DNA of 20,000 bases from Symbiodinium natans (GCA_905221605.1 CAJNDS010001101.1:85001-105000); one strand, 5' to 3'. Shown: positions 6,525-13,400, counted from the stretch's first letter. The notes: generated by a model not told the origin, from the sequence alone. Numbers and translations are program-made.

Positions 6525-6673
6525 ACTTGGAGGTTCATGGTACTGATTAACCAGTTATATCTGTACTTACACCCCACTTAGAAGCCCGTTGAGTGCCCTA
6601 ATATGGCTATAAGTACAGTTATAAGTCATAAGTACAGATATAATTGGTCAATAAGTACCATGAACCTCCAAGC
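6525..6673. mobile_element. Foldback family 1, 149-bp copy
   Basis: Starts ACTTGGAGGTTCATGGTACT and ends TAAGTACCATGAACCTCCAAGC, with inverted repeats over most of each half. No coding capacity, so non-autonomous. The left end is joined directly to a GGGCTTAGGGTTT block. No target-site duplication can be defended. Confidence 0.85.
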
Positions 6674-6801
6674 AGGGCTCCAGGTTGAGGGTTGAAGATC
6701 TAAGCTTCGGGCTTTCGTGCTTAGCTCGGCTTTCTGTGAGGGTCCATGCTCCTGGGGCTCAAAATGCCCCAAAAACCCGAAAGGCTTTGGGGTGTAGGCT
6801 T

Positions 6802-6884
6802 CGGGTTTAGGGTTTAGGGTTTAGGGTTTAGGGTTTAGAGTTTAGGGTTTAGGGTGTAGGGTTTAGGGCTTAGGGTTTAGGGTC
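6802..6884 (+). repeat. TTTAGGG array
   Basis: Ten to eleven units with TTTAGAG, GTGTAGGG and GCTTAGGG variants, followed by an exon-like island. Confidence 0.93.
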
Positions 6885-6889
6885 TCTAG

Positions 6890-7001
6890 CCCAAGCCCCT
6901 TCATCGGTTGGAGTACCTTTGGCGTGCAAGGTGCCATCGCACTTGGCATGTTGTTTGTTTCCGGAACTCGTCTCAAGGGACTGAAGGAGGGACCCTTATA
7001 A
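6890..7001 (+). CDS. Exon-like island, glycine-rich hydrophobic
   Basis: After GTCTCTAG| the plus frame reads SPSPFIGWSTFGVQGAIALG then MLFVSGTRLKGLKEGPL to a stop. All three plus frames are open across the first 100 bases, which weakens the call. The next coding-like island, at 7227-7327, follows a TTTTTCTAG|G acceptor and reads EVRVDVAMDWLHLSVSEPFF. Confidence 0.25.
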
Positions 7002-7103
7002 GGGACCTTGGGGGTTATTTAGGGGTTCCTTACGGGCCTACTTAGGTATAAATAGAGACTTAATAAGCATGTATAGGGGGTATATAGGGCATCTCCGAAG
7101 GCC

Positions 7104-7205
7104 GAAACCCTAAGCCCGAAACCCGAATCTTAAACTGCCAACCTCCGAACCTCGAAGCCCGAAACCCGAAATTCTCAAACTCAAGCCCCAAACCCTAAAC
7201 ACGAA
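7104..7205 (-). repeat. Degenerate CCCGAAA/CCCTAAA block
   Basis: Interrupted C-strand units in which CCCGAAA predominates. Confidence 0.75.
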
Positions 7206-7500
7206 ACCCGGAACACATTTTTCTAGGAGAGGTGCGTGTAGATGTCGCCATGGATTGGCTCCACCTGAGTGTGTCGGAGCCGTTCTTCGTGGGCTTACTG
7301 GACCCCTGGATGTGGAAGGGTCTGTGACTGCCTATATCTTCCACAACCCTTCTGCAGGCTCCCGAAACTTTCCGAGGCACCTCCCCTGCTCGGCTTTTTT
7401 GTAGTAAGGACCCAGAACCCGAAACCCCTAGACCCCAAACCTGAAACGCTCACCCCCCATAGCGAACAAACGTCAAGTGGCCGTGGCTGCGGACAGCCCT

Positions 7501-7653
7501 ACTTGAAGGTTCATGGTACTTACTAACCAATTATAACTGGGCTTATAACCCTACTTATAATTGGGATAACCCCTATAAGGCCCTTTAGGGGTACTATAAG
7601 TAGGGTTATAAGTACAGTTAGAACTGGTTAGTAAGTACCATGAACCTCCAAGT
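7501..7653. mobile_element. Foldback family 1, best copy (153 bp)
   Basis: The two halves are inverted repeats over about 59 bp with about five mismatches (ACTTG.AGGTTCATGGTACT...CTTATAACCCTACTTATA). The centre contains CCCTTTAGGGG. The right end runs straight into AAACCCTAAACCC. It is the least diverged copy, with no reading frame of its own. Confidence 0.9.
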
Positions 7654-7704
7654 AAACCCTAAACCCTTAAACCCTGAACCCTAAATCATTTTCTTCTGGC
7701 TTAG

Positions 7705-7859
7705 GTCTTATTGGGGCTTTCAAGCCCTCAAACCCGAAGCCCCTCTTAGTCTATGCCGTCTATACCACCATAAATCCCTGGTGCCCTCGAAACACGAGGG
7801 CCTCCGATTTTCCGAAGGGGCCACTGGGGGCCACTGGATCCGAAAGAGCGTTCTACTGA
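7705..7859. CDS. Coding-like island, strand ambiguous
   Basis: Plus: the strong acceptor TTTTCTTCTGGCTTAG|G, then LIGAFKPSNPKPLLVYAVYT, TINPWCPRNTRASDFPKGPL and a stop at 7857. Minus: after CAACTCAG|T, a ~50-codon open frame RTLFRIQWPPVAPSENRRPS then CFEGTRDLWWYRRHRLRG. Both are plausible; the plus acceptor and the minus bias of neighbouring genes point in opposite directions. Confidence 0.35.
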
Positions 7860-7887
7860 GTTGCTGAGTCTAAGGTGGGGAAAAAAG

Positions 7888-8056
7888 CCCTAGGCCCTAA
7901 ACCCTAACCAGCAACGGTCCTTAGGGGGGCCAGGGTTGCCCCGGCCACGGTCCTTGGGGGGGCCGGGCCTTTAAACCCACCCGTTGTGACTTTGAACCCC
8001 TTGTGCCTTTCAACCCTAAACCCTAAACCCAAAACCCTAAACCCTAAACCCTAAAC
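7888..8056 (-). repeat. CCCTAAA blocks and a G-rich 18-bp direct repeat
   Basis: Heptamers at 7888-7907 and 8015-8056. Between them ACGGTCCTT(A/G)GGGGGGCC occurs twice (from 7914 and from 7947). Confidence 0.8.
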
Positions 8057-8166
8057 TCCCGAACTGTGGCCAGCCAGCCTTCATCTCCTGCGCCCGCTTC
8101 TCTCGAACGTCCTGCTAATCATGGGAGCCGGGCGGGGCTTAGAGCTCAGGGCTTCAGGCTTAGGGT

Positions 8167-8289
8167 TTAGGGTTTAGGGTAGTACGAGCGAAGAAGGGGA
8201 AGCAACGTAGGAAGCCCTAACAAGGAACACCAGGAATAGAGTCGGTATACCAGGAATACAAGGGCCCTCACCATCTTCCTACCACATTC
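8167..8289 (-). CDS. Model B, last identified exon: hydrophobic
   Basis: Acceptor CTAACGACAAGAAGCCCAG|G, with a CTAAC branch-like sequence, enters in phase 0, matching the donor of 8450-8546. The frame reads ECGRKMVRALVFLVYRLYSW then CSLLGLPTLLPLLRSYY and stops in the heptamer block (PKP-stop), so the true exon probably ends a little earlier, for example at CTC|GTACTA. It forms one or two hydrophobic segments. Without the upstream exons it could be read as a short ORF starting at the Met (8274). Confidence 0.45.
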   Translation of the reverse strand, partial: ECGRKMVRALVFLVYRLYSWCSLLGLPTLLPLLRSYYPKP

Positions 8290-8396
8290 CTGGGCTTCTT
8301 GTCGTTAGTTTTTAGGCTTTCGACTGTCGTTCGTCGGAGCCTAAACCCTCAACCCCGGGGCTTGTTGCATAATTGGGACCATATGGGAGAATACAC

Positions 8397-8438
8397 TCTA
8401 AACCCTAAACCCTAAACCCTAAACCCAATCCCAATCCC
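8397..8438 (-). repeat. CCCTAAA block in a model B intron
   Basis: On the coding strand it is G-rich and lies just after the donor CACAG|GTTCAG (intron 8290-8449). Confidence 0.93.
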
Positions 8439-8449
8439 AAACGCTGAAC

Positions 8450-8546
8450 CTGTGTGAGGCCTTTCACTCTCACATCAACCAAGCAGTCCTCTAGCATCTG
8501 CCGGGTTCGGCTGGCCGCTCCCCGACGAAACCGCAAATGGCCAATC
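8450..8546 (-). CDS. Model B exon
   Basis: Best-defined exon of the window. The acceptor is CCCTAAACCCTTTCGCCAG|G and the donor CACAG|GTTCAG. It has 97 bp, one base plus 32 codons: IGHLRFRRGAASRTRQMLED then CLVDVRVKGLTQ. The first base completes an Arg codon begun in the previous exon (…TGT AG). The sequence is basic at first, then acidic/hyd­rophobic. Exit is in phase 0 into 8289. Unknown family. Confidence 0.55.
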
Positions 8547-8554
8547 CTGGCGAA

Positions 8555-8626
8555 AGGGTTTAGGGTTCGGGGTTTGGGGCTTCGGGTTTAGGGTTCAGAA
8601 TGTTGTAGGTGTTCCGGGTTTAGGGT
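8555..8626 (+). repeat. Degenerate TTTAGGG block in a model B intron
   Basis: Lies within intron 8547-8681. On the coding strand it is CCCTAAA, just upstream of the acceptor. Confidence 0.85.
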
Positions 8627-8681
8627 TTTGTCACGGAACTTTTGCGGTCAAGGGACGACAAAGGCAGCCCCAAGGCAAAAC

Positions 8682-8734
8682 CTACATGTCTGCCAGGTTG
8701 GTTCTTCAACCTCCAATCCGGTGCAGAACCTGCA
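8682..8734 (-). CDS. Model B exon carrying a Cys cluster
   Basis: Acceptor AACAAG|, donor ATGTAG|GTTTTG. It encodes CRFCTGLEVEEPTWQTC plus two bases. Joined to the next exon this gives C-x2-C-x12-C-x3-H (…QTCRIGH), a spacing that could bind zinc. An alternative exon on the same DNA (8711-8779, reading FGVGLPLRIHSLKQVQVLHR) has good splice sites, but its exit phase does not fit the next exon. Confidence 0.42.
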
Positions 8735-8848
8735 CTTGTTTAAGTGAATGGATCCGCAAAGGTAAACCAACCCCAAACACTCCACAAACACGAAAAGGTT
8801 TAGTTTAGAGTTTAAAAGTTTATGCACCCCTCAACCCTGTCTTCTAAC

Positions 8849-8917
8849 CCACGAAAATGGGTAAGCCCAGGCTGCAACCACCGAAGCTACAGGACAGAAG
8901 CCCAAATCGTAAGCACC
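8849..8917 (-). CDS. Model B exon, hydrophobic
   Basis: Acceptor GGTTCAG|G, donor TCGTGG|GTTAGA, 69 bp in phase 0 on both sides. It encodes GAYDLGFCPVASVVAAWAYP then FSW, a probable membrane-associated segment. A second donor 13 bases further on (CAGG|GTTGAG) would add RRQ and shift the phase. Confidence 0.5.
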
Positions 8918-8994
8918 CTGAACCCTACCCCCTTACACCCTACACCCGAAATCTTGCACCCCCCCCCCCCCCCCCCCAAAAAAAAAAAAAAAAC
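8918..8994 (-). other. 77-bp model B intron made largely of T16-G19
   Basis: On the coding strand the intron begins G|TTTTT in a run of 16 T, continues as 19 G, then degenerate GGGTGTAGGG units, and ends GGTTCAG|. On the plus strand it is C19-A16 at 8959-8993. Confidence 0.5.
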
Positions 8995-9018
8995 GAACTC
9001 AGGCAGTCGGTCTTCACC
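8995..9018 (-). CDS. Model B microexon
   Basis: Twenty-four bases, GEDRLPEF, between a heptamer acceptor GTTTAG|G and a donor TTC|GTTTTT. Phase 0 on both sides. Its shortness makes it the least certain member of the chain. Confidence 0.35.
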
Positions 9019-9068
9019 CTAAACCCGAAACCCTGGGATCTAGATCCATCACAACCCTAAACCCTAAA
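9019..9068 (-). repeat. CCCTAAA/CCCGAAA block
   Basis: TTTAGGG on the coding strand; its last unit would supply the TTTAG|G acceptor of the 24-bp microexon. Confidence 0.85.
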
Positions 9069-9123
9069 TCCCTGAATCTTAAACCCTGCTTCAGCAAAAG
9101 CCCTCTCGTTCAGATTATTTCAC

Positions 9124-9149
9124 CTCCACTGTGAAAGGTCCGTGCGGGG
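9124..9149 (-). CDS. Model B small exon
   Basis: Acceptor CACTGCAAG|, donor TGGAG|GTGAAA. Twenty-six bases finish a codon (Ala) and encode PHGPFTVE, in phase with both neighbours. Confidence 0.42.
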
Positions 9150-9159
9150 CTTGCAGTGA

Positions 9160-9250
9160 GGGTTTTTAGGGTTTAGGGTTTAGGGTTTAGGGTTTAGGGT
9201 CCGAAACCCCAACCCTAAGCCCTAAGCCCTAAACCCCAAACCCTAAACCC
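9160..9250. repeat. Head-to-head telomeric repeats filling one model B intron
   Basis: TTTAGGG units at 9160-9200 are followed after about 10 bases by CCCTAA(G/A) units at 9209-9250. The 108-bp intron 9150-9257 is almost nothing else: on the coding strand GTTGTAGGGGTTTAGGG... at the 5' side, CCCTAAA... at the 3' side. Confidence 0.9.
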
Positions 9251-9257
9251 CTACAAC

Positions 9258-9318
9258 CGCAAGACAAGAGCCAGAGGGGCCCATCCCAGTCGTCCGAGCC
9301 GTTAACGCTCGTAGCTGC
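9258..9318 (-). CDS. Model B exon
   Basis: Acceptor CTAATTCCACCTGCTCCACTAGCAG|G, with a clear pyrimidine tract and branch-like CTAAT, and donor TTGCG|GTTGTA. Encodes AATSVNGSDDWDGPLWLLSC plus one base. Acidic then hydrophobic. Phase fits both neighbours. Confidence 0.52.
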
Positions 9319-9356
9319 CTGCTAGTGGAGCAGGTGGAATTAGGGTACTGCCTCGG

Positions 9357-9398
9357 TTTTAGGGTTTAGGGTGTAGGTGGTTTAGGGTTTAGGGTTTA
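9357..9398 (+). repeat. TTTAGGG block in a model B intron
   Basis: Within intron 9319-9477; CCCTAAA on the coding strand. Confidence 0.9.
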
Positions 9399-9477
9399 GT
9401 GGGCTCTACACCCGCAACCCTAAGTAAACATTAAACCCTTAAACCTTAACAGTTAGCTATAGGGTGGAGAAAGACAC

Positions 9478-9543
9478 CTGCTGACGGCCCTTCACTTTCC
9501 GGAACCCAATACACCCTAACCCATCAAGGATCCCAATTGAACC
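9478..9543 (-). CDS. Model B exon
   Basis: Acceptor GCCGCCTAAAG|G, donor CAGCAG|GTGTCT. Exactly 22 codons, GSIGILDGLGCIGFRKVKGR then QQ, phase 0 at both ends. Confidence 0.5.
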
Positions 9544-9569
9544 CTTTAGGCGGCTTGCGTTTTTTTGGT

Positions 9570-9618
9570 CAGGGTTTAGGGTTTAGGGTTTAGGGTTTAG
9601 GGTTTAGGGTTTAGGGTA
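9570..9618 (+). repeat. TTTAGGG array
   Basis: Seven units, mostly perfect, inside the model B intron 9544-9627. Confidence 0.95.
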
Positions 9619-9627
9619 TTCAGGAAC

Positions 9628-9712
9628 ACTCTTCAACCCCATGGGGCTAAGCAGCCTGCAAGGCTTCTGCAACAGCCTCCAAGACAACGAACCTCCCCAG
9701 TCATGCTGGCTC
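9628..9712 (-). CDS. Model B exon
   Basis: Acceptor AGCAGTCCAG|G, donor AAGAGT|GTTCCT. One base completes Arg, then 28 codons SQHDWGGSLSWRLLQKPCRL followed by LSPMGLKS. Phase fits on both sides, but the donor is weak. Confidence 0.42.
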
Positions 9713-9722
9713 CTGGACTGCT

Positions 9723-9910
9723 AACCCTAAACCCTAAACCCAAAACCCAAAACCCTAAACCCTAAACCCCAAATCCGAAACCCTAAACCCTAAACCCTAA
9801 ACCCTAAACCCTAACCCTTTAGCGTTTAGGTCCCCAGGTTGCGGGGCTTAGGGGCCCTAAACCCTAAACCCTAAATCCTAAACCCTTAACCCCAAACCCT
9901 AAACCTAACA
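9723..9910 (-). repeat. CCCTAAA arrays
   Basis: Thirteen units at 9723-9814 and seven at 9855-9910, with CCCAAAA variants and a short TTTAGCGTTTAG/G-rich interruption. Confidence 0.95.
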
Positions 9911-9951
9911 AAAGGTTTACGGCAACTTGTTCAAGGTTACCTACTTAGCAC

Positions 9952-9995
9952 CTGTAGGCATGGACGAGCAGACCCTGCATGTAGAGAGCCCAAAC
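9952..9995 (-). CDS. Model B, first identified exon
   Basis: Acceptor AGCTCAG|G, donor CTACAG|GTGCTA. Encodes VWALYMQGLLVHAY plus two bases. A candidate start exon lies upstream at 10300-10376 (MSGLTGLIHGHKHAFVREAR, donor GCGAG|GTCGTC), but its phase does not join directly, so an exon may be missing. Confidence 0.45.
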
Positions 9996-10063
9996 CTGAG
10001 CTTGGCCCTAATATAGGGGCCTTAACAAACAGAATAGGTTTTTCTTTTTTGATTTCTGTTGTT

Positions 10064-10081
10064 GGGGGGGGGGGGGGGGGG
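10064..10081 (+). repeat. G18 homopolymer
   Basis: Eighteen G between T-rich and AT-rich DNA. The AT-rich sequence just after it, ATTATAGTATAACTATAA, is partly palindromic. Confidence 0.97.
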
Positions 10082-10299
10082 TAATTATAGTATAACTATA
10101 AAGGGAGCATAGGCGAATACTATTAGTAATTCTCCCGACCCCTATACTACGCCCCTCATACCTCCAAACCAACGACCTACTTAAGTTTATTGGGTTTAAG
10201 GCTTAGGGTTTAGGGCTTCGGGTCCCTATAACCAAAAAGTCCTAAACATCACTGAACATCCCTAAACCCCAAACACGAAACCCGAAACGGCTCTGAAAT

Positions 10300-10376
10300 C
10301 CGAAGGTTGGTGACGACCTCGCCTCGCGAACGAAAGCATGCTTATGCCCATGTATGAGGCCCGTGAGGCCAGACAT
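10300..10376 (-). CDS. Possible 5' exon with start codon
   Basis: The minus frame begins MSGLTGLIHGHKHAFVREAR and can continue SSPTFGFQSRF. Donor candidate GCGAG|GTCGTC. It may be the start of model B or of another gene. Confidence 0.33.
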
Positions 10377-10387
10377 GTTTAGAATTT

Positions 10388-10475
10388 AGGTTTAGGGTTT
10401 TTGGTTTGGGCTTTGGGGTTTAGGTTTAGGGTTAGGGCCAAGTTTAGGATTCAATTAGGGTTTAGGGTTTAAGGT
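10388..10475 (+). repeat. Degenerate TTTAGGG block
   Basis: Broken units with TTTTTGG and TTTGGG variants. The next ~280 bases hold open frames on both strands (plus LRFHASCVCWACILRPSQGS; minus EGCRTLRRPEYTCPAHTGSM) that I cannot separate. Confidence 0.75.
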
Positions 10476-10789
10476 TATGGACCTAAAAACACGATTTTGA
10501 CCCAGCAGTTGAGGTTTCATGCTTCCTGTGTGTGCTGGGCATGTATACTCAGGCCGTCTCAGGGTTCGACAGCCTTCAGCCTTTTGTGTTGCGTTGCGGC
10601 GTAGGGTTCAGCTAATCTTTCGTACCCTGAAGTTGGTCTGTAGACTCAGAGGCTGCGTGTTTAGGGCTTGGGGTTGATGTGATTAAGCTGAGGGTTGAGG
10701 GCCAGTTGAGGGATGTCCAGACATTAGGATCTGAAGTGCAAGGGCCCTAACCCCAAACCCTGAACTCCTAAAACCCTCGACCCTAAGCC

Positions 10790-10957
10790 CTACATCCCTT
10801 GCTCGATCGACTCCGCTAAAGCGCTTGAGTCAGCAAATGGCCAGCTCCGTGCGCCCGAGTCTGGGTTTTAGGGTTTAGGGCTTAGGATTTAAGGTTTTGG
10901 ATTAAGGACCAGGATTTAGGGCCCAACATATTGGCTTCGGGTTTAAGGTTTTGGGCT
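10790..10957. other. Exon-like island then degenerate repeats
   Basis: 10790-10861, minus: after ACCCAG| the frame reads SGARSWPFADSSALAESIEQ then GM-stop. 10862-10957 is degenerate TTTAGGG (TTTAAGG, TTTTGGG). Confidence 0.3.
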
Positions 10958-11143
10958 ATATATATATACATATGTATACATATGTATATATATATATATA
11001 CATATACATATGTATCTATGAGTATATTGTCAGCTCTCCATTAGGCTCCCTTTTTGGGTGCCCTAAATGTAAGGGGCCACCTTAAAACAGTAAGCCCGCA
11101 AGAGACCAGCTAGAGAGGTGAATATATACATATGTATATATAT
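10957..11143 (+). repeat. TATATACATATG microsatellites
   Basis: Two AT-rich tracts, 10957-11016 and 11121-11143, with CATATG units. The minus frame 11063-11251 (MLVGWAFTVPCLQFSYLFNA) runs into the second tract. Confidence 0.9.
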
Positions 11144-11426
11144 ACAGCTTTGGGATTCATAAAGGTTAAAAGATGTATTCAATAAACAAGAAGCATTGAA
11201 CAAATAACTGAACTGCAAGCAAGGAACCGTGAACGCCCACCCTACAAGCATACTCGGGTTTACCTCACTTAGAGAACTACCCCTCTAGTAGTCTTCTATA
11301 AGGAGCACACGCATATTCAGGAGTGCAAATACCATTACCTAAATATTGCGGGAACGTAATAAACCCAGAAGCCCAAACCCTGACACCCTCAACCCTAAAA
11401 CCCTACCCTAAACCCCAAATAAACAA

Positions 11427-11513
11427 GGTGCCTCTAATTTGGGAAGCCCCCATGTAGCCCTCAAGAGCTCGAAGGTTGAAGCAGCCTAACGCACTAAGCA
11501 TCTGTGTGACCGC
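11427..11513 (-). CDS. Exon-like island
   Basis: Between a CCCTAAA block (11377-11420) and a C13 run. The minus frame after GGGAG|G reads AVTQMLSALGCFNLRALEGY then MGASQIRGTLF with a donor candidate TT|GTTTAT. Open for about 39 codons. Unrecognised. Confidence 0.38.
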
Positions 11514-11669
11514 CTCCCCCCCCCCCCCATTTAGGGTTTAGGATTAAGGTCCTCCTTGATTGCTTAAGACCCTACACCGGAGCTAAAGTAGATCTGCTAG
11601 GGGTGGACATGATATGATCCAAACCCTCAACAAAAACAAAAAAAAACAAAAAAAAAAACAACTTGGCCC

Positions 11670-11760
11670 TTATCGGGCAAGTTTGTCGACTCCGGCATGC
11701 TGTTTGGCTGAGGTATCACCCTCCGAACCGTCAAGAAGCCCTACGCCCGATACAGAAGGC
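11670..11760 (-). CDS. Exon-like frame, possibly model C 3' end
   Basis: Acceptor CTTTCGGTTCAG|G. One open frame reads PSVSGVGLLDGSEGDTSAKQ then HAGVDKLAR and a stop. Entering in the phase left by the 11855-11970 exon instead gives AFCIGRRAS and a stop. The first frame looks better, the second fits the phase. Confidence 0.35.
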
Positions 11761-11854
11761 CTGAACCGAAAGCCATTCCTTCCCCTGCGCACTAGGGTTT
11801 AGGGTTTAGGGTTTAGGGCAGGCACGCCCACACAATCAGGCAATGGGGAGCCAC

Positions 11855-11970
11855 CTGGACCACATCATAGCGCCTTCCCAGCATGAGAGCACCTGAACTT
11901 ACCAGGCTGATTCTAGGGCCCCCCTGCAGCTCCTTAATAATAAGGGCACCCTTTTTCTTACGATTCAGTT
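11855..11970 (-). CDS. Model C exon
   Basis: A T/C-rich run ending CCTTGTTAG| and a donor GTCCAG|GTGGCT bound 116 bp: two bases plus 38 codons, LNRKKKGALIIKELQGGPRI then SLVSSGALMLGRRYDVVQ. If unspliced it continues VAPHCLIVWACLP to a stop. Alternation of charged and hydrophobic residues is typical of a folded domain. The entry phase fits 12092-12116. Unrecognised. Confidence 0.5.
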
Positions 11971-12091
11971 CTAACAAGGAAACCCCAAAGCAAAAAGGGA
12001 ATGAAGGTATGACGGGGGGACCTAGGATTAGAAGTTAGGGTTTTGGTGTTGAGGGGTTTGGATGGGGTTTGGAGGCTTTTGCTGGGACTAC

Positions 12092-12116
12092 CGGCAGGTG
12101 AGCACGCGCCTCGAAT
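12092..12116 (-). CDS. Model C small exon
   Basis: Acceptor AGTAGCAG|, donor TGCCG|GTAGTC. Encodes IRGACSPA plus one base, in phase with both neighbours. Confidence 0.35.
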
Positions 12117-12183
12117 CTGCTACTCAAAGCCCTGAGAGGATCCAGGAAGTAAATAGAGCTCCCAAAATAGTACCCTATACTAC

Positions 12184-12231
12184 CATGGGGTACCAACTAA
12201 AGTGATCTCCAATTTGGATCATCCCAGGGGT
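12184..12231 (-). CDS. Model C exon
   Basis: Acceptor CCCTAAACGCAG| again follows a C-strand heptamer block; donor CCCATG|GTAGTA. Sixteen codons: TPGMIQIGDHFSWYPM. Phase 0 on both sides. Confidence 0.42.
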
Positions 12232-12249
12232 CTGCGTTTAGGGTTTAGG

Positions 12250-12560
12250 GAGACAGAGTGAAGCAACGCAAGCAGAGGACCACGGAGGAGGTAAGGGCAA
12301 AGAGAGCCCGAGAGAAGGTAAACATGCCAGGCCAGTTTTTAGACAAGGAAGAAAAATCAAGCTGCCACGAAGGAGGCAGCCAGGCAGAAGGAAAGCAAAG
12401 AGGAGAACGTGTCGAGGCTTCAGAAGGTCAGTAAGCAGAAGAAAAAATCGGTGGGAGCAGCTGAGCCCCTACGAACAAGAATCGGAGAAGGAAAAGAAGT
12501 AGGCAGACAAGGAGAAGGCCCAGAAGAAGGAGTGGAAGTAGCAAGATGACCGAGGGAGGG
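12250..12560 (+). other. 310-bp purine-rich tract
   Basis: Strong A/G bias on the plus strand. One plus frame reads NRWEQLSPYEQESEKEKK, TAG, ADKEKAQKKEWK, TAG, QDD, like a Lys/Glu-rich coiled coil with two AAG codons changed to TAG. The minus strand is a long pyrimidine tract whose 63-codon frame is Leu-rich low complexity. It could be a decayed charged-repeat exon or simply an intronic polypyrimidine tract. Confidence 0.6.
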
Positions 12561-12574
12561 CACCGAGCCACCAT

Positions 12575-12615
12575 AAACCCTAAACCCCAAACCCTAGCCC
12601 TAAACCCTAAACCCA
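12575..12615 (-). repeat. CCCTAAA block
   Basis: About six units with CCCCAAA and CCCTAGC variants. Confidence 0.93.
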
Positions 12616-12622
12616 ACATTCC

Positions 12623-13090
12623 TCAGTATTTGGGCCTGGCAGACCTCCACACCATGACTCTGAAGCAGAAGTCCATGGCATCACCCAGAAAAAGGACTCC
12701 GATGGGGCACAAGGTGGGAAGTGGTTTGGAGCAGGATTCGCATGATTTTTTGCATTGCATTGCAACCACGTGGCGGTGAAGTTTCAGCGTTTGCAGCATA
12801 TCTACATCCCGCTGTTGTGTAACCACAGTACTAGGACTGCGCACACGAGCTTGAAGCTGGTGTGTGGTACAGCGGCTTGGGCAACAATACCCTCAAAAGC
12901 TGGCCCTGCGACCCTTTGCAAAAAGGGGTTAGGCTCCGAGGGGGGCACAGTTCCCCTCTTCAAGCACTGCAAGCTTGAGCACTTATGTGCAAGACGAAAT
13001 GCAAAAATTGGCTTCACAGCTACTGGTCACCTTCGTGAGACTGCGAATGATTGGCCCAGGAGGTGCCGCCGTGTCCTTTGTCTCAGCTGA
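12623..13090. other. Unique stretch with overlapping open frames
   Basis: Free of heptamers. Plus 12755-13090 reads …HVAVKFQRLQHIYIPLLCN…; minus 12802-13017 and 12623-12844 are also open. It probably contains downstream exons of model D, but I cannot fix strand or borders. Confidence 0.3.
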
Positions 13091-13124
13091 CTTCTGTCCA
13101 TGCGTCCCACATCTGCAGGTGGGC

Positions 13125-13259
13125 CTGATATTGAGAAGGATGCGCCCGTCCTTGATTGGCTTCACGAAAGCGAGCTGAATGCTCGACTTCATCTCATCAA
13201 TCGACGCAATCTTGTCATGAGCAACCGCAAACTGGGGATAAGCAGCACGCCGCTCAGGA
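13125..13259 (-). CDS. Model D, second exon
   Basis: From GCTAGACAG| the frame reads PERRAAYPQFAVAHDKIASI then DEMKSSIQLAFVKPIKDGRI and LLNI. Its entry phase (one base) is exactly what the signal-peptide exon leaves. The end is uncertain: a GC donor ATCAG|GCCCAC at 13125, or read-through to a stop at 12983 (…CGTHGQKSAETKD…). The charged/hydrophobic pattern is that of a globular domain. No family recognised. Confidence 0.45.
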
Positions 13260-13300
13260 CTGTCTAGCACCCATTTCAAGAGAAGGCAATGGAACATGGA

Positions 13301-13400
13301 GTTAGGGTTTAGGCTTTAGGCTTTAGGCTTTAGGGTTTACAGTAGGGTGTAGGGTTTAGGGTTTAGGGTGTAGGGTTTCGGGTTTAGGGTTTAGGGTACA
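13301..13400 (+). repeat. TTTAGGC/TTTAGGG array in the model D intron
   Basis: Four TTTAGGC-type units then TTTAGGG with GTGTAGGG variants; CCCTAAA on the coding strand, near the acceptor side. Confidence 0.93.

Noticed and set aside
12133-12240. Possible third dispersed repeat shared with 5811-6045 (GGATCC…AGGGGTCTG)
   Set aside because: Only two short matches of about 20 bp in different spacing; not enough to define a family.
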